Below are positions 47,806-55,788 of a stretch of 64,000 nt of DNA, piece by piece; position 1 is the first letter of the stretch, and the number at the start of each line of letters is the position of its first letter. This stretch comes from Dyella sp. SG609 (GTDB taxonomy: Bacteria; Pseudomonadota; Gammaproteobacteria; Xanthomonadales; Rhodanobacteraceae). The position numbers and the translations under genes are program-made. Under the pieces are notes generated by a model. The model searched no databases and had not been told where the DNA came from. It saw only the letters and a list, made by a program, of their open reading frames with translations. The stretch is taken from the NCBI RefSeq assembly GCF_012275375.1, contig NZ_JAAZQJ010000003.1:372001-436000 (forward strand), given 5' to 3'.

Positions 47806-48110
47806 GGCTTGCCGCTGAGCTGGCCTTCCATGGAGATCAGGCCGTCGGCGATCTTGCCGGCGTCGACGCGGTAGCTGCCGTCGGCGATCGCCGCGCGAAT
47901 CTGCTCCACGCGCTTGGTGTCGATGGCCGGGGCCTTGTCTCCCTGCGCGGCGGTGAGCGCGCGTGCCGACTCGGTGAGCTTCACGCTGTCGTCCGCCTTG
48001 GCCGCGGGAGCGGCCTCGGTCGCCGGCGGGCTGGCCTGGGCCTGGGCATTCTGGTTGCCCTTGGCCTGGGGGAGTACCGGCAATCCATTGGAGGTGATGG
48101 TGGTGTTCAT
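47802..48110 (-). CDS. flgM: Anti-sigma-28 factor FlgM
   Basis: A 102-residue, largely disordered protein that binds FliA until it is exported through the finished hook. The C-terminal half has the FlgM pattern: VKLTESARALTAA and IDTKRVEQIRAAIADGSYRVDAGKIADGLI. A consensus sigma28 site lies upstream at 48150-48176, so the gene is probably under feedback by its own target. Confidence 0.93.
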   Translation of the reverse strand: MNTTITSNGLPVLPQAKGNQNAQAQASPPATEAAPAAKADDSVKLTESARALTAAQGDKAPAIDTKRVEQIRAAIADGSYRVDAGKIADGLISMEGQLSGKP

Positions 48111-48149
48111 GAGACGTGTCCTTGAGGGCTTGTCGACCCTTCAAACCGG

Positions 48150-48176
48150 TTATCGGCGGCGGGCGGGTGAACTTTA
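48150..48176 (-). promoter_or_regulatory. Sigma28 (FliA) promoter of flgM
   Basis: On the minus strand TAAA is followed by 15 bases and GCCGATAA, a full match to the FliA consensus. It lies 40 bases before the flgM ATG, in the short gap after flgA. Confidence 0.9.
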
Positions 48177-48195
48177 GCGGGGTCGGAAGGCGGGG

Positions 48196-48882
48196 TCATG
48201 GCAGGGCTTCCACCACCCCGGGGTCGCGCACCATGGCGTCCACGGTGCGGCCGGAGCTGTCGTTGCGCACACGCAGGCGGGCGCCGGTGTCGCCGCCGCC
48301 CAGGGCCACCCCGGAGGCGCGCACCTCGATGCCGTCCAGGCGGGCGATCAGCTGCACGCGGTCGCCCGCGCGCACGGTCTGGCGGCCGCCGAACGCGGCC
48401 GGCGCCAGCACCGCGCCGGCGCCCAGCGGGCGCGACAGCAGACGGCCGGCGACCTGGTCCAGGCCGTCGATATAGCCGTAGCCCAGGCGGGTGACGTCGC
48501 GCTCCTCGCCGCGCACGTCGGCGGCGGTGACGCCGTCGCCGCGCTGCAGCGGCTTGTTCGCCACCAGCACCGTGCGGAACAGCTGCAGCTTCACCGGCAC
48601 CTGCATGCGCCAGCCGGTGCTCGGACAGCGCACTTCCACGCTCATGCGCGGCGCGGCGCGCGCGCCATCGGGCAGGGCGGCCTGCCAGGGCTGGGCGCAG
48701 GACGGCGGCTGCAGGCGCGTATCCGCCGGCTCCGCCGCGGCCACCACGCGGTTGCCCGGCTGCTCGAAATGCTGGCGCAGCCATTGCTCGGCCACCCGCC
48801 GCGGTTCGTCCGCGGCGGCATGCGCCGGGCCCGCCGCCAGCAGCGGCAGGAGCAGCAGCAAGGGCGGCGCGCGGTGCTTCAT
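48196..48882 (-). CDS. flgA: Flagella basal body P-ring formation protein FlgA
   Basis: A 228-residue periplasmic chaperone for FlgI. Signal peptide ([15 protein letters not shown]), then the SAF-like domain with [18 protein letters not shown] and [20 protein letters not shown], then [19 protein letters not shown]. The ATG overlaps the chemoreceptor stop by four bases (ATGA). Confidence 0.93.
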   Translation of the reverse strand: MKHRAPPLLLLLPLLAAGPAHAAADEPRRVAEQWLRQHFEQPGNRVVAAAEPADTRLQPPSCAQPWQAALPDGARAAPRMSVEVRCPSTGWRMQVPVKLQLFRTVLVANKPLQRGDGVTAADVRGEERDVTRLGYGYIDGLDQVAGRLLSRPLGAGAVLAPAAFGGRQTVRAGDRVQLIARLDGIEVRASGVALGGGDTGARLRVRNDSSGRTVDAMVRDPGVVEALP

Positions 48883-50189
48883 GCCTCGGCTTGCGCCAGC
48901 AGCTGGCTGAGCTGCTGATGGATGGATTCGCGCTCGCGCTCGACCTGGTCGGACAACTGCGCGGCCTGGGCGGTCTGGCCCTCGCCGAGCAGGCGCACGA
49001 AGTTGCCGGCGTGGCCGGACAGGCGCTGTCCGGCTTCGAGCAGGGTGGCGGCGGCCGGATGTTCGGCGCGCTGCGCGCCCAGGCGGGCCAGGGCGCGGTC
49101 GAAGGTGGCGGTGTCGAACCAGCGCCGGTCCAGCGCGGCCGGTTCGTGCAGGGCCAGCTCCATCGCCTGGCGCAGGCCCTGGATGGACTCGCGCAGGCTC
49201 AGGCTCAGGCTGGCCACCGACGCGGTGTCGGCGTGGTCCAGCCAGCCCAGGCACAGCCGGTGCGACAGCACGGCGGCGCGGTCCAGCGACTCGGCCTGGC
49301 GGATCGCCTCCATGCTGCGCCGCTGCAGCGCGCCCAGCGTGGCCTGGGCCGCGGCGATGCGCGCGTTCTGCGCATCGCAGCCCTGCTGCGAGCCCTGCAC
49401 GCGCGCGGCGATGGCGCGCAGCGCCTCGCCCTCGCGCTCCAGGGTGCCGGCGGTATGCCCGGCGCGGTCCTGCGCGCGCTCCAGGCGCTGCACGCCCTGG
49501 CGCACGTCGCCGTCGAGCTGCTGCGAGAACGCGCCGATGGACGCGGTCACCGCTTCGATCTGGTCAGTGGCCTGGGTGGTCTTTTCCGCCAGCTGCTTCA
49601 CTTCGTCGGCGACGATGGCGAAGCCGCGGCCGGCCTCGCCCGCGCGCGCCGCCTCGATGGCGGCGTTGAGCGCGACCAGGTTGGTCTGATGCGCGACCTC
49701 CTGCACGGTGGAGGTGAGCTTGCGGATCTGCGCGACCTGCTCGGCCAGCTTGCTCTGGTTGCGGTTCATTGCCGACAGCGCGCTGCGCAGCAGGCGCAGC
49801 TGGCCATCGAGTTCGGTGACGGTCTCGGCGCCCTGGCGGTTGTGCGCGGTGGCCTGCGCCAGCTCGCCGGCGGCCTGCTGCAGGGATGTCGAGATCCCGG
49901 CGCCTTGCTCCGTCAAGCGGCCGACGCTGTCGCGCGCCTCGCCGGTGGCCTGGTGCAGGGATTCCTGCGCGCGCAGCACGGTCTGCGCGGTGCCCATCAC
50001 CAGGCTTTGCTGTTCCACCGCCTGCAGCGCGATGGCGGCCGGTTCGCGCGGCGCGAGGCGCGCCAGCAGCGGGGCCAGCGCCTCGGCCAGGCGCGGGTGG
50101 CGGCGCGCGAGCTGCTCGGCCTTCGAGGTGTCGCCGCTGGCGGCGGCCTGGGCAAGGTCGGCGATGGCTTTGGCCGGGATAAGGCTCAT
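48879..50189 (-). CDS. Soluble methyl-accepting chemotaxis-like protein
   Basis: A 436-residue chemoreceptor without membrane helices or a clear input domain. The signalling hairpin tip is complete: [20 protein letters not shown], then [18 protein letters not shown]. Long coiled-coil flanks surround it. The C-terminal 130 residues hold several His residues and a Cys ([32 protein letters not shown]) in a spacing that recalls a CZB zinc domain, but with key ligands missing or moved; this is tentative. It is coupled to flgA and has its own sigma54 promoter, so it may sense a cytoplasmic signal for motility. Confidence 0.85.
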   Translation of the reverse strand: MSLIPAKAIADLAQAAASGDTSKAEQLARRHPRLAEALAPLLARLAPREPAAIALQAVEQQSLVMGTAQTVLRAQESLHQATGEARDSVGRLTEQGAGISTSLQQAAGELAQATAHNRQGAETVTELDGQLRLLRSALSAMNRNQSKLAEQVAQIRKLTSTVQEVAHQTNLVALNAAIEAARAGEAGRGFAIVADEVKQLAEKTTQATDQIEAVTASIGAFSQQLDGDVRQGVQRLERAQDRAGHTAGTLEREGEALRAIAARVQGSQQGCDAQNARIAAAQATLGALQRRSMEAIRQAESLDRAAVLSHRLCLGWLDHADTASVASLSLSLRESIQGLRQAMELALHEPAALDRRWFDTATFDRALARLGAQRAEHPAAATLLEAGQRLSGHAGNFVRLLGEGQTAQAAQLSDQVERERESIHQQLSQLLAQAEA

Positions 50190-50256
50190 GGATAAGGTGT
50201 TCCTTAGGGTCTACGCGTCTGCGTAGAGATCGTCCGGAGATGGCGGAACTTGAGGA

Positions 50257-50272
50257 AGCAAGGGGTGTGCCA
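50257..50272 (-). promoter_or_regulatory. Sigma54 promoter of the chemoreceptor-flgA unit
   Basis: On the minus strand the site reads TGGCACACCCCTTGCT, a match to the -24/-12 consensus with GG and GC ten bases apart. The expected start of transcription lies near 50246, leaving a leader of about 57 bases with a seven-base hairpin (50210-50227). Confidence 0.88.
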
Positions 50273-50307
50273 CGGGTCGAAGCGCAGCTTGCAGGATGTC
50301 CCGCGCG

Positions 50308-50341
50308 TAAAAAAACGGCCGGAGTCTGCACTCCGGCCGTT
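50308..50341 (-). terminator. Rho-independent terminator after tpsA
   Basis: On the minus strand ACGGCCGGAGT and ACTCCGGCCGT pair around a four-base loop and are followed by seven T. It lies about 58 bases after the tpsA stop and separates the TPS unit from the chemoreceptor promoter. Confidence 0.92.
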
Positions 50342-50398
50342 CTTCGTCGTTCCGGCGCCGATCCGCGCTATCCGGATCAGTTGCCGTTGCTCAGCGCT

Positions 50399-52153
50399 TT
50401 AACGCCAGTGCGGGCGGCCATAGCCATAGGCCATCGGGCGCCACGGCGAGAACACCGGGCGCGGACGGAAGACCTGCGGCATCCACGGCGAATAGCCGTA
50501 GGACGGCTGGCTCCACGGCGCGAAGCCGATGGCCGGGAAGGCCCACGGCGCGTACCCGTACGACGGACGGCCGTAGAGCATGTCCAGCAGCTGGCCCAGG
50601 ATGATCTGTTCGATCGTGGGCTGCTGAGCCACCGGCTTGTGGGCCGGCGGCTGTTCGACTGGCGGCTGCTGAATCGGCGGCTTGTTGGCGGGCGGCTGCT
50701 GTACCGGCGGCTGTTCGGCGGGCGGCTGCTGTACCGGCGGCTGCTGTACCGGCGGCTGCTCGGCGGGCGGCTGCTGTACCGGCGGCTGTTCGACGGGCGG
50801 CTGCTGAACCGGCGGCTGTTCGGCGGGCGGCTGTTGTACCGGCGGCTGTTCGGCGGGCGGCTGCTGAACCGGCGGCTGTTCGGCGGGCGGCTGCTGAACC
50901 GGCGGCTGCTCGGCGGGCGGCTGCTGAACCGGCGGCTGTTCGACGGGCGGCTGCTGAACCGGCGGCTGTTCGGCGGGCGGCTGCTGAACCGGCGGCTGTT
51001 CGACGGGCGGCTGCTGAACCGGCGGTTGTTCGGCGGGCGGCTGCTGAACCGGCGGCTGTTCGGCGGGCGGCTCCACCCACGAGTTGCGACCCGGCACATC
51101 GTCCGGCCGCACACCGTTATTGCCCTCGTCGGAGGACGAACTGAACCGCCTGTTGACATTGCGCCCCGCCGCGAACCAGGCGTTGCCGGTGGACAGGAAG
51201 CTCTGACCCTCGGCATGGATATCGCGCTTGGCGGCGATGATGCCGTCGTTGGTCAGCGAGGTAGCCACGGCCAGATGAATGTCGTGATCCGACATCACTT
51301 TGCCGCCCTCCAGGACATGCATGTTGCCGCCGCTGGTCAGGTTGACCGAGTCGATGGCTTTGACCTTGCCGGCGATATTCACGCCTACACCGGTTTCCGT
51401 GCCCTGCATGCGAATCGCATTGGCGTACATGCTGCCCATCGAGCCCACGTCCAGGGCCACGGTCGGAGCCGTTCCCGTGCCAGCGATATCAGTGGTGACG
51501 ATCGAGTTGCCATTGCTGCCATAACTCACGCGGTTGTGGCCGGTGACCACGCGCAGCTGCTTGGCCTGCAATTGGGCATTCAGCGCGATGCTGCGCGCCA
51601 TCAGGTCCGCCATCTCGACGCCACGGGCATCGATGCCCGTGCCGGCGACGTTGATGACGCCCTTGGCCACATCGATCGAAGCCACTTGGCCCTGAGCGTT
51701 GAGCTGCGGCGTGCCGGTGGTGAGCGTGACGCGCGAAGCGTTGATGAAGCTGGCGCCGTTGGCATTGATGCCATTGGGATTGGCGACGATCAGGGCAGCC
51801 TTCTGGCCGCCGATTTCCAGTGCACCGTTGAGCTGCGATGCGGCACTGCCGGTGACCTCGGCGATGATCACCGAGGCGGCGCCATTGGTCAGATTCGCGT
51901 TGCCGGCGATAGTGCCGGCCAGCTCGGTGTGCGCGCCATTCTGGCTGTTGTTGAGCACCTTGCCCTGCGTGCCGACATCGAACTGGGCGAACTGGTTATG
52001 CGATACGCCCGCGCTGTTCGGCGCGGCGATATCGACCACCGGGGCCTGGGTGCCGGCCGGCACCGTCGCCATTGCGCCACCCATCGGCAGCACCAGCGCG
52101 ATCGCCGCGTACAGCTCGGGGCGACCCGGTTTCTTCTTGCTTGATTTGGACAT
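50399..52153 (-). CDS. Two-partner secretion exoprotein with proline-rich repeat
   Basis: A 584-residue TpsA-type protein exported by the neighbouring TpsB. The N-terminal part (about residues 1-355) is a TPS domain of the filamentous hemagglutinin class: [37 protein letters not shown] and the signature ANPNGI are present. Then comes a run of about 29 PP[AVI][EQ]Q pentapeptides (about 361-506). The tail of about 78 residues is rich in Trp, Tyr and Pro with repeated PW steps (SYGYAPW, IGFAPW, SYGYSPW). Most TPS exoproteins are far longer, so this is a compact variant. The ATG at 52153 follows AAGG. Confidence 0.85.
   Translation of the reverse strand: MSKSSKKKPGRPELYAAIALVLPMGGAMATVPAGTQAPVVDIAAPNSAGVSHNQFAQFDVGTQGKVLNNSQNGAHTELAGTIAGNANLTNGAASVIIAEVTGSAASQLNGALEIGGQKAALIVANPNGINANGASFINASRVTLTTGTPQLNAQGQVASIDVAKGVINVAGTGIDARGVEMADLMARSIALNAQLQAKQLRVVTGHNRVSYGSNGNSIVTTDIAGTGTAPTVALDVGSMGSMYANAIRMQGTETGVGVNIAGKVKAIDSVNLTSGGNMHVLEGGKVMSDHDIHLAVATSLTNDGIIAAKRDIHAEGQSFLSTGNAWFAAGRNVNRRFSSSSDEGNNGVRPDDVPGRNSWVEPPAEQPPVQQPPAEQPPVQQPPVEQPPVQQPPAEQPPVQQPPVEQPPVQQPPAEQPPVQQPPAEQPPVQQPPAEQPPVQQPPAEQPPVQQPPVEQPPVQQPPAEQPPVQQPPVQQPPAEQPPVQQPPANKPPIQQPPVEQPPAHKPVAQQPTIEQIILGQLLDMLYGRPSYGYAPWAFPAIGFAPWSQPSYGYSPWMPQVFRPRPVFSPWRPMAYGYGRPHWR
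50640..51071 (-). repeat. 15/30-bp tandem repeat coding the PPxxQ array
   Basis: A 30-bp unit made of two 15-bp halves is repeated about 14 times. Halves code for [10 protein letters not shown] or PPVEQ, with [10 protein letters not shown] and PPAHK at the C-terminal end. Because every unit is a multiple of three, changes in copy number keep the reading frame. Long open frames in other phases across this stretch are by-products. Confidence 0.95.
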
Positions 52154-52255
52154 TGCAATGCCTTGTGTTTGAAGAGCCCCTGTACCGGCAACCTTTCCCT
52201 GGCGCACCGGAATACCGCGCCGGCCACTGCGGCCGGCGACGAACAGATCCGGCGC

Positions 52256-54001
52256 TCAGAAGCGCGCGGTCATGCGCAGCGACACGTTGAAGCCGCCGTC
52301 GGGCACTGCCTTCGGTTTGCTTAGCACGCGTCCCACCGACACGTCGTAGCCGAAGCGCGCGACCTGTCCGCGCAGGCCCAGGCTCACGCTGCTGAAGCGC
52401 TGGGTGCCCTGTGCGGCGAGTGAAGGTCCGCTGAGTCGCGCGGCATCGACGCCGAGATAGGGATTCCCCAGCTTGGCGCCGCTGTTCCACACCACGTTGT
52501 TGTGCGAAACCCAGCCGTTCTCGCCGGTGAACACATAGCGGCCATCGAAGCCGCGCACCGAATAGCGGCTGTTGATCGACAGGTATTCGGTCCCCGGCAG
52601 CGGGGTGAAGGCATGCTGGCCGGAGAGGTTGCCTTCGTAGGTGAAGCGTTCGCCGCCGATGGCGAACGGCGCATTCACGTCGAGGCTGGCCGTGCCCAGG
52701 CGATAGCTGCCGTTCCAGCTGGTGCGGCCGACCACATAGCCGGGGCGCGCGGACAGGCCCGGCAGGCTGCCGCGCAGGCCGAGGTTGGCTTGCAGCGAAG
52801 TCTGGCCGATGAAGCGCAGGTATTCGTAGCCGATGCCGTAGCCGGTGATGTCGCGCCGCTGCACCGCTACCTGTTCGCCGGCGACGCTGCTGGAATCGGT
52901 CCGGCGGCTGAGCTGCAGCTTGACCGTGCCGCGGCTGTTGGAGTTGCGGTTCACCACCCGATCCACGCCCAGCTGCATCGAATTGGTCTTGCTGGTGTAG
53001 GGGAACTTGCCGTACTCCTGGGCGTCGAGCGTCTGCTTCGAATACGAAGTATTGGCGCCGAGCGAAACGTTCCAATAGCCGACCGGCATCGACCAGCTGA
53101 GGCCGAGGCCGCGCGATTTCTGCTCGTCGTTGCGGATATTCATGTTGTTGCTGTAGGTCAGCAGCAACAGATCGTCGCGGTCCAGCGGCGCGTCCACAAT
53201 TCCGATCAGGCCGAGCTGGTTCTGGCCGGTGGCGTCCTGGCCGCCATTGTCGGCGGTGAGCACGGCATGCCAGCGATCCTTGCTGCGGTTGCGGTCGACG
53301 GTGATGTCGCTGGTGCCGAGCTCGTCGCCGGGCGTCAGCGTAAGCGTCGCGCCGGCCTGGCCGGGTGTGCGGCGCAGGTTCTCCAGCGCCTGGTCGAGGT
53401 CGCGCAGGTTGAGCACATCGCCTTCGCGCATCGGGAAGGAATTGCGTGCCTGCAGCGGCTGGCCGGTGGCCTTGTCGAGCAGCTTGCCGACGCGGCCGGG
53501 AATCACGCGGATATCGAGCCGGCCTTCGGCCAGGCCCTGCTCCGGAATCTGCACCGTGCTGGTCACGTAGCCGCGCTCGATCAGCTGGCCGGTGAGATAG
53601 CGCTGCAGGGCTTTGAGGCCTTCCGGACCCAGGCACATGCCGCGCGGTGCGACGGCGCCCGGCAGCCACGGGAACGGCAGGATGCCGCTCCAGCCCACGT
53701 CGGTCACAGCGACGCAGCCTGCTTCCTGCGGCGGCGCGAAGGGGGCGTGCTTGCGTGCCTTGCTGCCGTTGAGCGCACGGCTGTTCTGTTCGACTTCGTC
53801 CTGCGTGCGTTCCAGTTCGCGGCGCAGGCGGCGCTCGGTTTCCTGGCCGTCCTGCGCCGGTTGCGCGGTCTGCGCGAGCGCCGTGCCGGTATGCGCGAGG
53901 CCGCAGGCCAGGGCCAGCGCGAGGGGGGAATAGCGCGACAGCAGGCGATGACGGCCATCCGCGGGGGGGACTGGGTGATGGGTGGTTCGTGATGCCGACA
54001 C
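52256..54001 (-). CDS. Two-partner secretion transporter, ShlB/FhaC/HecB type
   Basis: A 581-residue outer-membrane TpsB. Signal region (LALALACGLAHTGTALAQ), then an N-terminal helix (QETERRLRRELERTQDEVEQ), POTRA domains (about residues 95-270, with GLKALQRYLTGQLIERGYVTS in part and DIRVIPGRVGKL), and a 16-strand barrel with the FhaC loop-6 motif VRGFDG. It ends in Phe, as outer-membrane barrels do. The start is a GTG at 54001 and is less certain. It precedes tpsA by 102 bases, so it exports that protein. Confidence 0.9.
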   Translation of the reverse strand: MSASRTTHHPVPPADGRHRLLSRYSPLALALACGLAHTGTALAQTAQPAQDGQETERRLRRELERTQDEVEQNSRALNGSKARKHAPFAPPQEAGCVAVTDVGWSGILPFPWLPGAVAPRGMCLGPEGLKALQRYLTGQLIERGYVTSTVQIPEQGLAEGRLDIRVIPGRVGKLLDKATGQPLQARNSFPMREGDVLNLRDLDQALENLRRTPGQAGATLTLTPGDELGTSDITVDRNRSKDRWHAVLTADNGGQDATGQNQLGLIGIVDAPLDRDDLLLLTYSNNMNIRNDEQKSRGLGLSWSMPVGYWNVSLGANTSYSKQTLDAQEYGKFPYTSKTNSMQLGVDRVVNRNSNSRGTVKLQLSRRTDSSSVAGEQVAVQRRDITGYGIGYEYLRFIGQTSLQANLGLRGSLPGLSARPGYVVGRTSWNGSYRLGTASLDVNAPFAIGGERFTYEGNLSGQHAFTPLPGTEYLSINSRYSVRGFDGRYVFTGENGWVSHNNVVWNSGAKLGNPYLGVDAARLSGPSLAAQGTQRFSSVSLGLRGQVARFGYDVSVGRVLSKPKAVPDGGFNVSLRMTARF

Positions 54002-54103
54002 GCCGTTCGATCCTGAATGAAATCAATGAGCGGCGCAGTGTGCGGAATTGCTCGCGGCCGTTCGGCAGGATTTTTCCAATAGTCGGAATGCTCCCAAGGC
54101 GGT

Positions 54104-54117
54104 GTCGGAATTCCGAC
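54104..54117. promoter_or_regulatory. 14-bp palindrome between tpsB and flgB
   Basis: GTCGGAATTCCGAC is a perfect palindrome centred about 74 bases before the -24 GG of the flgB promoter and 110 bases before tpsB. A half copy, AGTCGGAATG, is at 54081. The GTC-N8-GAC outline resembles the FleQ box, but the centre differs. It could bind an enhancer protein for sigma54; this is inference. Confidence 0.45.
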
Positions 54118-54183
54118 GGGCGCTCCATCGAAGTTCGCGCCGATCCCCCGCAAACCCAGGCCCCATAAGGCTTCGCGAGCCTA

Positions 54184-54199
54184 TGGCACGCGTCTTGCT
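54184..54199 (+). promoter_or_regulatory. Sigma54 promoter of the flgB operon
   Basis: TGGCACGCGTCTTGCT matches the -24/-12 consensus; GG (54185-54186) and GC (54197-54198) are ten bases apart. Transcription should start near 54210, giving a leader of about 30 bases to the flgB ATG. Confidence 0.92.
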
Positions 54200-54239
54200 C
54201 AAGTCCCTCCGCGGAGTTTCCGCCTGGAGTCTCAAGGCC

Positions 54240-54638
54240 ATGAGCCAGATCAACGACAAGCTGTTCGGCATCCATACGCAGGCGCTCGGCCTGTGGCAGA
54301 AGCGTGCGGAAGTGCTGGCGGGGAACCTGGCGAACGCGGACACGCCGGACTACAAGGCACGCGACGTGGATTTCCGCCAGGCGCTGATGAGCGCGGGCGG
54401 CGACGGCAAGCTGCCGCTGGCCGCGACGGAATCCGGACACATCGATCCGGCCAGCCAGGCGAATGAGCAGCTCGCTTATCGCGTGCCGCTGCAGCCCACG
54501 ATGGACGGCAACACCGTCGACACGCAGGTGGAGCAGGCGAACTTCGCCGCCAACAGCGTGCACTACCAGGCCAGCCTGTCCTTCATCACCGCGCAGATCC
54601 ACATGCTGCGCACGGCCATCACCGGAGGGCAGAGCTGA
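54240..54638 (+). CDS. flgB: Flagellar basal-body rod protein FlgB
   Basis: Proximal rod protein, 132 residues. Rod signature LAGNLANADTPDYKARDVDF near residue 25 and the C-terminal helix with SVHYQASLSFITAQIHML. An upstream in-frame extension overlaps the promoter and is rejected. First gene of the operon; its stop overlaps the flgC start (TGATG). Confidence 0.95.
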   Translation: MSQINDKLFGIHTQALGLWQKRAEVLAGNLANADTPDYKARDVDFRQALMSAGGDGKLPLAATESGHIDPASQANEQLAYRVPLQPTMDGNTVDTQVEQANFAANSVHYQASLSFITAQIHMLRTAITGGQS

Positions 54639-55057
54639 TGTCCCTGTTCAAGATCTTCGACGTGGCCGGCTCCGGCATGGCCGCGCAGTCGCTGCGGCTC
54701 AATACCGTGGCCAGCAATATCGCCAACGCCGACAGCGTCGCCGGTTCGCCGGAAGCGGCATACCGCGCCAAGGAACCGTTGTTCGCCACCGTGCAGCGCA
54801 ATCTCGCCGCGAAGGAGCAGGAAGGCGCGCGGGGCGTGCAGGTGCTCGGCGTCACCGAAAGCCAGGCCGCGGTGGAAAGCCGCTACGAGCCGGGCAATCC
54901 GCTCGCCGACGGCGACGGCTACGTCTACGCCAGCAACGTCAATCCGGTGGACGAGCTGGTCAACATGATTTCCGCCTCGCGTTCGTACCAGAACAACGTC
55001 GAGGTGATGAACAGCACGCGTCAGCTCATGCAGAAGACGCTGGACCTGGGCAAGTAA
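54638..55057 (+). CDS. flgC: Flagellar basal-body rod protein FlgC
   Basis: Rod protein of 139 residues. N-terminal GSGMAAQSLRLNTVASNIANA and C-terminal YVYASNVNPVDELVNMISASR are family hallmarks. It overlaps flgB by one base and precedes flgD by 13 bases. Confidence 0.96.
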   Translation: MSLFKIFDVAGSGMAAQSLRLNTVASNIANADSVAGSPEAAYRAKEPLFATVQRNLAAKEQEGARGVQVLGVTESQAAVESRYEPGNPLADGDGYVYASNVNPVDELVNMISASRSYQNNVEVMNSTRQLMQKTLDLGK

Positions 55058-55070
55058 GCGGAACCCCGAC

Positions 55071-55724
55071 ATGGCCGATATCGCGATCAATACCACCACC
55101 GGCTCTTCCGCCTCGCAGGCGGTCAAGAAGAGCAATGGCAGCACCTTGAGCCAGGCCGATTTCCTCAGCCTGCTCACCCAGCAGATGCGCAACCAGGACC
55201 CGACCCAGCCGATGGATTCCTCGCAGATGGTCAGCCAGCTGGCGCAGATCGCGCAGGTGTCGGCCACGCAGTCGCTGCAGACCTCGTTCGACACGCTGAG
55301 CACCGCGCTGCAGGGCAACCAGCTGCTGCAGGCCAGCGACCTGGTGGGGCGTACCGTCACGGTGCCGTCCAACGCCGCCAAGCTCGAAGGCACGGCGGGC
55401 GTCGACGGTGCGATCAATGTCGGCGATGCGGGCCAGACCGCCTCGGTGCAGATCGTCGATGCCGCCGGCAACGTGGTGCGCACCATCGACCTGGGCAAGC
55501 CCGACGTGGGCCTGGCGGATTTCCATTGGGACGGCAAGGACGAGAACGGCCAGCCGCTGCCGAACGGCACCTACGGCATCAAGGCGCAGGTGGGCACCAC
55601 CGCGGTGCAGGCCTACGTGAGCGGCAAGGTCGACAGCGTCGGCATGGCCGGCGAGCAGGGGGCGTATCTGCAGGTCGCCGGTTTCGGCGGCGTGCTGCTG
55701 GGCCAGGTCGCGCGCATCGATTGA
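55071..55724 (+). CDS. flgD: Flagellar hook assembly protein FlgD (hook cap)
   Basis: A 217-residue scaffold for hook growth. The N-terminal region (SQADFLSLLTQQMRNQDPTQP) is the FlgD export and assembly segment, and a FlgD-Ig/Tudor-like domain (about residues 80-210) carries ADFHWDGKDENGQPLPNGTY. Needed before FlgE polymerises; flgE follows after 64 bases. Confidence 0.95.
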   Translation: MADIAINTTTGSSASQAVKKSNGSTLSQADFLSLLTQQMRNQDPTQPMDSSQMVSQLAQIAQVSATQSLQTSFDTLSTALQGNQLLQASDLVGRTVTVPSNAAKLEGTAGVDGAINVGDAGQTASVQIVDAAGNVVRTIDLGKPDVGLADFHWDGKDENGQPLPNGTYGIKAQVGTTAVQAYVSGKVDSVGMAGEQGAYLQVAGFGGVLLGQVARID

Positions 55725-55788
55725 CATCGATTGACATATCGGGGGGCCGGGCGGCCCCGCACACACAGTCTCCACAGGGGAGCACAGC

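Noticed and set aside
50640..51071. 30-bp repeats considered as a CRISPR array
   Set aside because: Repeats are contiguous, have no unique spacers and are coding.
50391..51216. Long open frames in other phases across the tpsA repeat (Ala/Arg/Gly- and Arg/Ser-rich)
   Set aside because: A 15-bp repeat without stops is open in several frames at once. Only the frame joined to the TPS domain has a start, an export domain and a sensible protein.
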